From NCBI RefSeq assembly GCF_029168945.1, contig NC_083603.1, forward strand, positions 1 through 64,000: 64,000 nt of DNA. The letters run 5' to 3'. The DNA comes from Cannabis sativa. Lineage: Eukaryota; Streptophyta; Magnoliopsida; Rosales; Cannabaceae. Both the position numbers and the translations under genes were made by a program. Under the pieces are notes generated by a model. That model saw nothing but the letters and a program-made list of their open reading frames with translations, had not been told where the DNA came from and ran no database searches. This document shows, piece after piece, positions 1 to 11,475 of the stretch (position 1 is its first letter; every line of letters begins with the position of its first letter).

Positions 1-1483
1 GTCAAAATTTCCCCTGAAAAGAAGAATATTTTCAATTAGGGGGCCATTTCAACAAATTTTAACCCAAAACCATTCTTCATATTCATTTCTTAGTAGTACA
101 AATTGATTGTGACTAGTGGCATAAAATATTCCGAGGTTGGTCCGGGCCACATTTCACAAAGGGGTACCACTATCAGAAATGTGAGATTTTCACTATTTCG
201 ATTAAAATGATCGTTAGTGCAAGAAAACTAATTTTTCTCTCAACGTGTCCAAGAGAAAAGTGATGCACAACGGTCTTGCCTAGGCCCCCGTGAAATTTCA
301 TGATCTTTGGAGATGTGTAGGTTGAGATTTTAACAGATAACTAACGAGTGTAAGAGTAAGGAAAAAACTTGTTAAAATTTCCCCTGAAAAGAAGAATATT
401 TTCAATTAGGGGGCCATTTCAACAAATTTTAACCCAAAACCATTCTTCATATTCATTTCTTAGTAGTACAAATTGATTGTGACTGGTGGCATAAAATATT
501 CCGAGATTGGTCCGGGCCACATTTCACAAAGGGGTACAACTATCAGAAATGTGAGATTTTCACTATTTCGATTAAAACGATCGTTAGTGCAAGAAAACTA
601 ATTTTTTCTCTCAACGTGTCCAAGAGAAAAGTGATGCACAACGGTCTTGGCTAGGCCCCCGTGAAATTTCATGATCTTTGGAGATGTGTAGGTTGAGATT
701 TTAGCAGATAACTAACGAGTGTAACAGTAAGGAAAAAACTTGTTAAAATTTCCCCTGAAAAGAAGAATATTTTAAATTAGGGGGCCATTTCAACAAATTT
801 TTACCCAAAACCATTCTTCATATTCATTTCTTAGTAGTACAAATTGATTGTGATTAGTGGCAAAAAATATTCCGAGATTGGTCCGGGCCACATTTCACAA
901 AGGGGTACCACTATCGGGGAAATGTGAGATTTTCACTATTTCGATTAAAACGATCGTTAGTGCAAGAAAACTAATTTTTCTCTCAACGTGTCCAAGAGAA
1001 AAGTGATGCACAACGGTCTTGGCTAGGCCCCTGTGAAATTTCATGATCTTTGGAGATGTGTAGGTTGAGATTTTAGCAGATAACTAACGAGTGTAAAAGT
1101 AAGGAAAAAACTTGTTAAAATTTCCCCTGAAAAGAAGAATATTTTCAATTAGGGGGCCATTTCAACAAATTTTTACCCAAAACCATTCTTCATATTCATT
1201 TCTTAGTAGTACAAATTGATTGTGATTAGTGGCAAAAAATATTCCGAGATTGGTCCGGGCCACATTTCACAAAGGGGTACCACTATCAGAAATGTGAGAT
1301 TTTCATTATTTCGATTAAAACGATCGTTAGTGCAAGAAAACTAATTTTTCTCTCAACGTGTCCAAGAGAAAAGTGATGCACAACGGTCTTGGCTAGGCCC
1401 CCGTGAAATTTCATGATCTTTGGAGATGTGTAGGTTGAGATTTTAACAGATAACTAACGAGTGTAAGAGTAAGGAAAAAACTT
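1..1483 (+). repeat. Zone 1, block 1 (4 monomers)
   Basis: Monomer starts: 1, 371, 742, 1114. The first is of the GTC-start type with AATGATCG and CTTGCCTAGG (CCTAGG at 279-284). The second has TTAGCAG and GTAACAG. The third and fourth have TTTTTACCC, GATTAGTGG and CAAAAAAT in place of TAACCC, GACTAGTGG and CATAAAAT. Monomer 3 carries a small insertion (ATCGGGGAAATG) at about 913. Confidence 0.85.
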
Positions 1484-3701
1484 GTCAAAATTTCCCCTGA
1501 AAAGAAGAATATTTTCAATTAGGGGGCCATTTCAACAAATTTTAACCCAAAACCATTCTTCATATTCATTTCTTAGTAGTACAAATTGATTGTGACTAGT
1601 GGCATAAAATATTCCGAGATTGGTCCGGGCCACATTTCACAAAGGGGTACCACTATCAGAAATGTGAGATTTTCACTATTTCGATTAAAATGATCGTTAG
1701 TGCAAGAAAACTAATTTTTCTCTCAACGTGTCCAAGAGAAAAGTGATGCACAACGGTCTTGCCTAGGCCCCCGTGAAATTTCATGATCTTTGGAGATGTG
1801 TAGGTTGAGATTTTAACAGATAACTAACGAGTGTAAGAGTAAGGAAAAAACTTGTAAAATTTCCCCTGAAAAGAAGAATATTGTCAATTAGGGGGCCATT
1901 TCAACAAATTTTAACCCAAAACCATTCTTCATATTCATTTCTTAGTAGTACAAATTGATTGTGACTAGTGGCATAAAATATTCCGAGATTGGTCCGGGCC
2001 ACATTACACAAAGGGGTACCACTATCAGAAATGTGAGATTTTCACTATTTCGATTAAAATGATCGTTAGTGCAAGAAAACTAATTTTTCTCTCAACGTGT
2101 CCAAGAGAAAAGTGATGCACAACGGTCTTGCCTAGGCCCCCGTGAAATTTCATGATCTTTGGAGATGTGTAGGTTGAGATTTTAAAAGATAACTAACGAG
2201 TGTAAGAGTAAGGAAAAAACTTGTTAAAATTTCCCCTGAAAAGAAGAATATTTTCAATTAGGGGGCCATTTCAACAAATTTTAACCCAAAACCATTCTTC
2301 ATATTCATTTCTTAGTAGTACAAATTGATTGTGACTAGTGGCATAAAATATTCCGAGATTGGTCCGGGCCACATTTCACAAAGGGGTACCACTATCAGAA
2401 ATGTGAGATTTTCACTATTTCGATTAAAACGATCGTTAGTGCAAGAAAACTAATTTTTCTCTCAACGTGTCCAAGAGAAAAGTGATGCACAACGGTCTTG
2501 GCTAGGCCCCCGTGAAATTTCATGATCTTTGGAGATGTGTAGGTTGAGATTTTAGCAGATAACTAACGAGTGTAACAGTAAGGAAAAAACTTGTTAAAAT
2601 TTCCCCTGAAAAGAAGAATATTTTAAATTAGGGGGCCATTTCAACAAATTTTTACCCAAAACCATTCTTCATATTCATTTCTTAGTAGTACAAATTGATT
2701 GTGATTAGTGGCAAAAAATATTCCGAGATTGGTCGGGCCACATTTCACAAAGGGGTACCACTATCAGAAATGTGAGATTTTCACTATTTCGATTAAAATG
2801 ATCGTTAGTGCAAGAAAACTAATTTTTCTCTCAACGTGTCCAAGAGAAAAGTGATGCACAACGGTCTTGGCTAGGCCCCCGTGAAATTTCATGATCTTTG
2901 GAGATGTGTAGGTTGAGATTTTAACCGATAACTAACGAGTGTAAGAGTAAGGAAAAAACTTGTAAAAATTTCCCTTGAAAAGAAGAATATTTTCAATTAG
3001 GGGGCCATTTCAACAAATTTTAACCCAAAACCATTCTTCATATTCATTTCTTAGTAGTACAAATTGATTGTGACTAGTGGCATAAAATATTCCGAGATTG
3101 GTCCGGGCCACATTTCACAAAGGGGTACCACTATCAGAAATGTGAGATTTTCACTATTTCGATTAAAACGATCGTTAGTGTAAGAAAACTAATTTTTCTC
3201 TCAACGTGTCCAAGAGAAAAGTGATGCACAACGGTCTTGGCTAGGCCCCCGTGAAATTTCATGATCTTTGGAGATGTGTAGGTTGAGATTTTAGCAGATA
3301 ACTAACGAGTGTAAAAGTAAGGAAAAAACTTGTTAAAATTTCCCCTGAAAAGAAGAATATTTTCAATTAGGGGGCCATTTCAACAAATTTTTACCCAAAA
3401 CCATTCTTCATATTCATTTCTTAGTAGTACAAATTGATTGTGATTAGTGGCAAAAAATATTCCGAGATTGGTCCGGGCCACATTTCACAAAGGGGTACCA
3501 CTATCAGAAATGTGAGATTTTCACTATTTCGATTAAAACAATCGTTAGTGCAAGAAAACTAATTTTTCTCTCAACGTGTCCAAGAGAAAAGTGATGCACA
3601 ACGGTCTTGGCTAGGACCCCGTGAAATTTCATGATCTTTGGAGATGTGTAGGTTGAGATTTTAGCAGATAACTAACGAGTGTAAGAGTAAGGAAAAAACT
3701 T
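1484..3701 (+). repeat. Zone 1, block 2 (6 monomers)
   Basis: Starts: 1484, 1854, 2223, 2593, 2962, 3332. Two successive CCTAGG monomers (CCTAGG at 1762-1767 and 2131-2136) are followed by the GTAACAG type (2223) and the TTTTAAATTA/GATTAG type (2593), which repeats the order at 1-1113. The monomer at 1854 is one base short at its start (GTAAAATTT) and has TTGTCAATTA. Confidence 0.85.
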
Positions 3702-6294
3702 GTCAAAATTTCCCCTGAAAAGAAGAATATTTTCAATTAGGGGGCCATTTCAACAAATTTTAACCCAAAACCATTCTTCATATTCATTTCTTAGTAGTAC
3801 AAATTGATTGTGACTAGTGGCATAAAATATTCCGAGATTGGTCCGGGCCACATTTCACAAAGGGGTATCACTATCAGAAATGTGAGATTTTCACTATTTC
3901 GATTAAAATGATCGTTAGTGCAAGAAAACTAATTTTTCTCTCAACGTGTCCAAGAGAAAAGTGATGCACAATGGTCTTGCCTAGGCCCCCGTGAAATTTC
4001 ATGATCTTTGGAGATGTGTAGGTTGAGATTTTAACAGATAACTAACGAGTGTAAGAGTAAGGAAAAAACTTGTTAAAATTTCCCCTGAAAAGAAGAATAT
4101 TTTCAATTAGGGGGCCATTTCAACAAATTTTAACCCGAAACCATTCTTCATATTCATTTCTTAGTAGTACAAATTGATTGTGACTAGTGGCATAAAATAT
4201 TCCGAGATTGGTGCGGGCCACATTTCACAAAGGGGTTCCACTATCAGAAATGTGAGATTTTCACTATTTCGATTAAAACGATCGTTAGTGCAAGAAAACT
4301 AATTTTTCTCTCAACGTGTCCAAGAGAAAAGTGAAGCACAACGGTCTTGGCTAGGCCCCCGTGAAATTTCATGATCTTTGGAGATGTGTAGGTTGAGATT
4401 TTAGCAGATAACTAACGAGTGTAAGAGTAAGGAAAAAACTTGTAAAAATTTCCCCTGAAAAGAAGAATATTTTAAATTAGGGGGCCATTTCAACAAATTT
4501 TTACCCAAAACCATTCTTCATATTCATTTCTTAGTAGTACAAATTGATTGTGATTAGTGGCAAAAAATATTCCGAGATTGGTCCGGGCCACATTTCACAA
4601 AGGGGTACCACTATCAGAAATGTGAGATTTTCACTATTTCGATTAAAACGATCGTTAGTGCAAGAAAACTAATTTTTCTCTCAACGTGTCCAAGAGAAAA
4701 GTGATGCACAACGGTCTTGGCTAGGCCCCCGTGAAATTTCATGATCTTTGGAGATGTGTAGGTTGAGATTTTAACAGATAACTAACGAGTGTAAGAGTAA
4801 GGAAAAAACTTGTTAAAATTTCCCCTGAAAAGAAGAATATTTTCAATTAGGGGGCCATTTCAACAAATTTTTACCCAAAACCATTCTTCATATTCATTTC
4901 TGAGTAGTACAAATTGATTGTGACTAGTGGCATAAAATATTCCGAGATTGGTCCGGGCCACATTTCACAAAGGGGTACCACTATCAGAAATGTGAGATTT
5001 TCACTATTTCGATTAAAACGATCGTTAGTGCAAGAAAACTAATTTTTCTCTCAACGTGTCCAAGAGAAAAGTGATGCACAACGGTCTTGGCTAGGCCCCC
5101 GTGAAATTTCATGATCTTTGGAGATGTGTAGGTTGAGATTTTAACAGATAACTAACGAGTGTAAGAATAAGGAAAAAACTTGTTAAAATTTCCCCTGAAA
5201 AGAAGAATATTTTAAATTAGGGGGCCATTTCAACAAATTTTTACCCAAAACCATTCTTCATATTCATTTCTTAGTAGTACAAATTGATTGTGATTAGTGG
5301 CAAAAAATATTCCGAGATTGGTCCGGGCCACATTTCACAAAGGGGTACCACTATCAGAAATGTGAGATTTTCACTATTTCGATTAAAACGATTGTTAGTG
5401 CAAGAAAACTAATTTTTCTCTCAACGTGTCCAAGAGAAAAGTGATGCACAACGGTCTTGGCTAGGCCCCCGTGAAATTTCATGATCTTTGGAGATGTGTA
5501 GGTTGAGATTTTAACAGATAACTAACGAGTGTAAGAGTAAGGAAAAAACTTGTAAAAATTTCCCCTGAAAAGAAGAATATTTTCAATTAAGGGGCCATTT
5601 CAACAAATTTTAACCCAAAACCATTCTTCATATTCATTTCTTAGTAGTACAAATTTATTGTGACTAGTGGCATAAAATATTCCGAGATTGAATTCCGGCC
5701 ACATTTCACGAAAAGGGGTACCACTTATCGAAATGTGAGATTTTCACTATTTCGATTAAAACGATCGTTAGTGCAAGAAAACTAATTTTTCTCTCAACGT
5801 GTCCAAGAGAAAAGTGATGCACAACGGTCTTGGCTAGGCCCCGTGAAATTTCATGATCTTTGGAGATGTGTAGGTTGAGATTTTAGCAGATAACTAACGA
5901 GTGTAAGAGTAAGGAAAAAACTTGTTAAAATTTCCCCTGAAAAGAAGAATATTTTCAATTAATGGGGCCATTTTAACAAATTTTTACCCAAAACCATTCT
6001 TCATATTAATTTCTTAGTAGTACAAATTGATTGTGATTAGTGGCAAAAAATATTCCGAGATTGGTCCGGGCCACATTTCACAAAGGGGTACCACTATCAG
6101 AAATGTGAGATTTTCACTATTTCGATTAAAACGATCGTTAGTGCAAGAAAACTAATTTTTCTCTCAACGTGTCGAAGAGAAAAGTGATGCACAACGGTCT
6201 TGGCTAGGCCCCCGTGAAATTTCATGATCTTTGGAGATGTGTAGGTTGAGATTTTAACAGATAACTAACGAGTGTAAGAGTAAGGAAAAAACTT
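3702..6294 (+). repeat. Zone 1, block 3 (7 monomers)
   Basis: Starts: 3702, 4072, 4442, 4812, 5182, 5552, 5924. It opens with a GTC/CCTAGG monomer (CCTAGG at 3980-3985). Monomers with TTTTAAATTA plus GATTAG (4442, 5182) alternate with TAACCC or GACTAG forms. The monomer at 5552 has a cluster of indels at about 5689-5731. The monomer at 5924 has AATTAATGGGGCC and CATTTTAAC, also unusual. Confidence 0.85.
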
Positions 6295-7777
6295 GTCAAA
6301 ATTTCCCCTGAAAAGAAGAATATTTTCAATTAGGGGGCCATTTCAACAAATTTTAACCCAAAACCATTCTTCATATTCATTTCTTAGTAGTACAAATTGA
6401 TTGTGACTAGTGGCATAAAATATTCCGAGATTGGTCAGGGCCACATTTCACGAAGGGGTACCACTATCAGAAATGTGAGATTTTCACTATTTCGATTAAA
6501 ATGATCGTTAGTGCAAGAAAACTAATTTTTCTCTCAACGTGTCCAAGAGAAAAGTGATGCACAACGGTCTTGCCTAGGCCCCCGTGAAATTTCATGATCT
6601 TTGGAGATGTGTAGGTTGAGATTTTAACAGATAACTAACGAGTGTAAGAGTAAGGAAAAAACTTGTTAAAATTTCCCCTGAAAAGAAGAATATTTTCAAT
6701 TAGGGGGCCATTTCAACAAATTTTAACCCAAAACCATTCTTCATATTCATTTCTTAGTAGTACAAATTGATTGTGACTAGTGGCATAAAATATTCCGAGA
6801 TCAATGGTCCGGGCCACATTTCACAAAGGGGTACCACTATCAGAAATGTGAGATTTTCACTATTTCGATTAAAACGATCGTTAGTGCAAGAAAAACTATT
6901 TTTCTTTCAACGTGTCCAAGAGAAAAGTGATGCACAACGGTCTTGGCTAGGCCCCCGTGAAATTTCGTGATCTTTGGAGATGTGTAGGTTGAGATTTTAG
7001 CAGATAACTAACGAGTGTAACAGTAAGGAAAAAACTTGTTAAAATATCCCCTGAAAAGAAGAATATTTTAAATTAGGGGGCCATTTCAACAAATTTTTAC
7101 CCAAAACCATTCTTCATATTCATTTCTTAGTAGTACAAATTGATTGTGATTAGTGGCAAAAAATATTCCGAGATTGGTCCGGGCCACATTTCACAAATGG
7201 GTACCACTATCAGAAATGTGAGATTTTCACTATTTCGATTAAAACGATCGTTAGTGCAAGAAAACTAATTTTTCTCTCAACGTGTCCAAGAGAAAAGTGA
7301 TGCACAACGGTCTTGGCTAGGCCCGCGTGAAATTTCATGATCTTTGGAGATGTGTAGGTTGAGATTTTAACAGATAACTAACGAGTGTAAGAGTAAGGAA
7401 AAAACTTGTAAAAATTTCCCCTGAAAAGAAGAATATTTTCAATTAGGGGGCCATTTCAACAAATTTTTACCCAAAACAATTCTTCATATTCATTTCTTAG
7501 TAGTACAAATTGATTGTGACTAGTGGCATAAAATATTCCGAGATTGGTCCGGGCCACATTTCACAAAGGGGTACCACTATCAGAAATGTGAGATTTTCAC
7601 TATTTCGATTAAAATGATCGTTAGTGCAAGAAAACTAATTTTTCTCTCAACGTGTCCAAGAGAAAAGTGATGCACAACGGTCTTGGCTAGGCCCCGATGA
7701 AATTTCATGATCTTTGGAGATGTGTTGGTTGAGATTTTAACAGATAACTAACGAGTGTAAGAGTAAGGAAAAAACTT
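6295..7777 (+). repeat. Zone 1, block 4 (4 monomers)
   Basis: Starts: 6295, 6665, 7038, 7408. The order GTC/CCTAGG (CCTAGG at 6573-6578), then GTAACAG, then TTTTAAATTA/GATTAG is the same as at 1-1113. The monomer at 6665 has a 3-bp insertion (CCGAGATCAATGGTCC) and CTATTTTTCTTTC instead of CTAATTTTTCTCTC. These shifts open a meaningless 67-codon frame. Confidence 0.85.
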
Positions 7778-9626
7778 GTTAAAATTTCTCCTGAAAAGAA
7801 GAATATTTTCAATTAGGGGGCCATTTCAACAAATTTTAACCCAAAACCATTCTTCATATTCATTTCTTAGTAGTACAAATTGATTGTGACTAGTGGCATA
7901 AAATATTCCGAGATTGGTCCGGGCCACATTTCACAAAGGGGTACCACTATCAAAAATGTGAGATTTTCAGTATTTCGATTAAAACGATCGTTAGTGCAAG
8001 AAAACTAATTTTTCTCTCAACGTGTCCAAGAGAAAAGTGATGCACAACGGTCTTGGCTAGGCCCCCGTGAAATTTCATGATCTTTGGAGATGTGTAGGTT
8101 GAGATTTTAACAGATAACTAACGAGTGTAAGAGTAAGGAAAAAACTTGTAAAAATTTCCCCTGTAAAGAAGAATATTTTCAATTAGGGGGCCATTTAAAC
8201 AAATTTTAACCCAAAACCATTCTTCATATTCATTTCTTAGTAGTACAAATTGATGTGACTAGTGGCATAAAATATTCCGAGATTGGTCCGGGCCACATTT
8301 CACAAAGGGGTACCACTATCAGAAATGTGAGATATTCACTATTTTAATTAAAACGATCGTTAGTGCAAGAAAACTAATTTTTCTCTCAACGTGTCCAAGA
8401 GAAAAGTGATGCACAACGGTCTTGGCTAGGCCCCGTTGAAATTTCATGATCTTTGGAGATGTGTAGGTTGAGATTTTGACAGATAACTAACGAGTGTAAG
8501 AGTAAGGAAAAAACTTGTAAAAATTTCCCCTGAAAAGAAGAATATTTTCAATTAGGGGGCCATTTCAACAAATTTTAACCCAAAACCATTCTTCATATTC
8601 ATTTCTTAGTAGTACAAATTGATTGTGACTAGTGGCATAAAATATTCCGAGATTGGTCTGGGCCACATTTCACAAAGGGGTACCACTATCAGAAATGTGA
8701 GATTTTCACTATTTCGATTAAAACGATCGTTAGTGCAAGAAAACTAATTTTTCTCTCAACGTGTCCAAGAGAAAAGTGATGCACAACGGTCTTGGCTAGG
8801 CCCCCGTGAAATTTCATGATCTTTGGAGATGTGTAGGTTGAGATTTTAGCAGATAACTAACGAGTGTAAAAGTAAGGAAAAAACTTGTTAAAATTTCCCC
8901 TGAAAAGAAGAATATTTTCAATTAGGGGGCCATTTCAAAAAATTTTAACCCAAAACCATTCTTCATATTCATTTCTTAGTAGTACAAATTGATTGTGACT
9001 AGTGGCATAAAATATTCCGAGATTGAGTCGGGCCACATTTCACAAAGGGGTACCACTATCAGAAATGTGAGATTTTCACTATTTCGATTAAAACGATCGT
9101 TAGTGCAAGAAAACTAATTTTTCTCTCAATGTGTCCAAGAGAAAAGTGATGCACAACGGTCTTGGCTAGGCCCCCGTGAAATTTCATGATCTTTGGAGAT
9201 GTGTAGGTTGAGATTTTAACATATAACTAACGAGTGTAAGAGTAAGGAAAAAACTTGTTAAAATTTCCCCTGAAAAGAAGAATATTTTCAATTAGGGGGC
9301 CATTTCAACAAATTTTAACCCAAAACCATTCTTCATATTCATTTCTTAGTAGTACAAATTGATTGTGACTAGTGGCATAAAATATTCCGAGATTGGTCCG
9401 GGCCACATTTCACAAAGGGGTACCACTATCAGAAATGTGAGATTTTCACTATTTCGATTAAAATGATCGTTAGTGCAAGAAAACTAATTTTTCTCTCAAC
9501 GTGTCCAAGAGAAAAGTGATGCACAACGGTCTTGGCTAGGCCCCCGTTAAATTTCATGATCTTTGGAGATGTGTAGGTTGAGATTTTAACAGATAACTAA
9601 CGAGTGTAAGAGTAAGGAAAAAACTT
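7778..9626 (+). repeat. Zone 2 HOR copy 1 (5 monomers, 1849 bp)
   Basis: Starts: 7778, 8148, 8517, 8887, 9257. Ordered markers: (1) TTTCTCCTG with TTTTCAGTATTTC; (2) CCTGTAAAG, CATTTAAACAAA, TTGATGTGAC (2 bp short) and TATTCACTATTTTAATT; (3) GTAAAAATTT start with TTAGCAG and GTAAAAG; (4) TTTCAAAAAATTTT with TCTCAATGTG; (5) near-consensus with AATGATCG and CCGTTAAAT. Confidence 0.9.
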
Positions 9627-11475
9627 GTTAAAATTTCTCCTGAAAAGAAGAATATTTTCAATTAGGGGCCATTTCAACAAATTTTAACCCAAAACCATTC
9701 TTCATATTCATTTCTTAGTAGTACAAATTGATTGTGACTAGTGGCATAAAATATTCCGAGATTGGTCCGGGCCACATTTCACAAAGGGGTACCACTATCA
9801 GAAATGTGAGATTTTCAGTATTTCGATTAAAACGATCGTTAGTGCAAGAAAACTAATTTTTCTCTCAACGTGTCCAAGAGAAAAGTGATGCACAACGGTC
9901 TTGGCTAGGCCCCCGTGAAATTTCATGATCTTTGGAGATGTGTAGGTTGAGATTTTAACAGATAACTAACGAGTGTAAGAGTAAGGAAAAAACTTGTAAA
10001 AATTTCCCCTGTAAAGAAGAATATTTTCAATTAGGGGGCCATTTAAACAAATTTTAACCCAAAACCATTCTTCATATTCATTTCTTAATAGTACAAATTG
10101 ATGTGACTAGTGGCATAAAATATTCCGAGATTGGTCCGGGCCACATTTCACAAAGGGGTACCACTATCAGAAATGTGAGATATTCACTATTTTAATTAAA
10201 ACGATCGTTAGTGCAAGAAAACTAATTTTTCTCTCAACGTGTCCAAGAGAAAAGTGATGCACAACGGTCTTGGCTAGGCCCCCGTGAAATTTCATGATCT
10301 TTGGAGATGTGTAGGTTGAGATTTTAACGGTATAACTAACGAGTGTAAGAGTAAGGAAAAAACTTGTAAAAATTTCACATGAAAAGAAGAATATTTTCAA
10401 TTAGGGGGCCATTTCAACAAATTTTAACCCAAAACCATTCTTCATATTCATTTCTTAGTAGTACAAATTGATTGTGACTAGTGGCATAAAATATTCCGAG
10501 ATTGGTTCTGGCCACATTTCACAAAGGGGTACCACTATCAGAAATGTGAGATTTTCACTATTTCGATTAAAACGATCGTTAGTGCAAGAAAACTAATTTT
10601 TCTCTCAACGTGTCCAAGAGAAAAGTGATGCACAACGGTCTTGGCTAGGCCCCCGTGAAATTTCATGATCTTTGGAGATGTGTAGGTTGAGATTTTAGCA
10701 GATAAGTAACGAGTGTAAAAGTAAGGAAAAAACTTGTTAAAATTTCCCCTGAAAAGAAGAATATTTTCAATTAGGGGGCCATTTCAAAAAATTTTAACCC
10801 AAAACCATTCTTCATATTCATTTCTTAGTAGTACAAATTGATTGTGACTAGTGGCATAAAATATTCCGAGATTGGTCCGGGCCACATTTCACAAAGGGGT
10901 ACCACTATCAGAAATGTGAGATTTTCACTATTTCGATTAAAACGATCGTTAGTGCAAGAAAACTAATTTTTCTCTCAATGTGTCCAAGAGAAAAGTGATG
11001 CACAACGGTCTTGGCTAGGCCCCCGTGAAATTTCATGATCTTTGGAGATGTGTAGGTTGAGATTTTAACAGATAACTAACGAGTGTAAGAGTAAGGAAAA
11101 AACTTGTTAAAATTTCCCCTGAAAAGAAGAATATTTTCAATTAGGGGGCCATTTCAACAAATTTTAACCCAAAACCATTCTTCATATTCATTTCTTAGTA
11201 GTACAAATTGATTGTGACTAGTGGCATAAAATATTCCGAGATTGGTCGGGCCACATTTTCAGAAAGGGGTACCATTATCAGAAATGTGAGATTTTCACTA
11301 TTTCGATTAAAACGATCGTTAGTGCAAGAAAACTAATTTTTCTCTCAACGTGTCCAAGAGAAAAGTGATGCACAACGGTCTTGGCTAGGCCCCCGTGAAA
11401 TTTCATGATCTTTGGAGATGTGTAGGTTGAGATTTTAACAGATAACTAACGAGTGTAAGAGTAAGGAAAAAACTT
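9627..11475 (+). repeat. Zone 2 HOR copy 2 (5 monomers, 1849 bp)
   Basis: Starts: 9627, 9996, 10366, 10736, 11106. All five markers of the preceding copy recur in the same order, and the copy length is again 1849 bp. Private changes include GATTTTAACGGTATAAC in monomer 2 (about 10328), TTTCACATG in monomer 3, and GGTCGGGCCACATTTTCAG in monomer 5. Monomer 5 lacks the AATGATCG of its counterpart. Confidence 0.9.

Noticed and set aside
183..330. Ancient internal duplication (GAGATTTT and ATTTCA recurring about 141-144 bp apart)
   Set aside because: The matching words are 6-8 bp long, with inconsistent offsets and unrelated sequence between them, so chance in A/T-rich DNA is enough to explain them.
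6767..6970. 67-codon open frame on the + strand
   Set aside because: It lies wholly inside the satellite monomer starting at 6665. It exists only because a 3-bp insertion and nearby small indels shift stops. There is no homology, no conservation in other monomers and no gene context.
10167..10400. 77-codon open frame on the - strand, with near-identical frames at 48621-48854 and 60085-60318
   Set aside because: All three span the same part of the monomer. They open because a single extra base at the V2 patch (CGGT or CCGT in place of CAG) removes the frame's stops. Their similarity is satellite similarity; neighbouring monomers without the insertion are closed.
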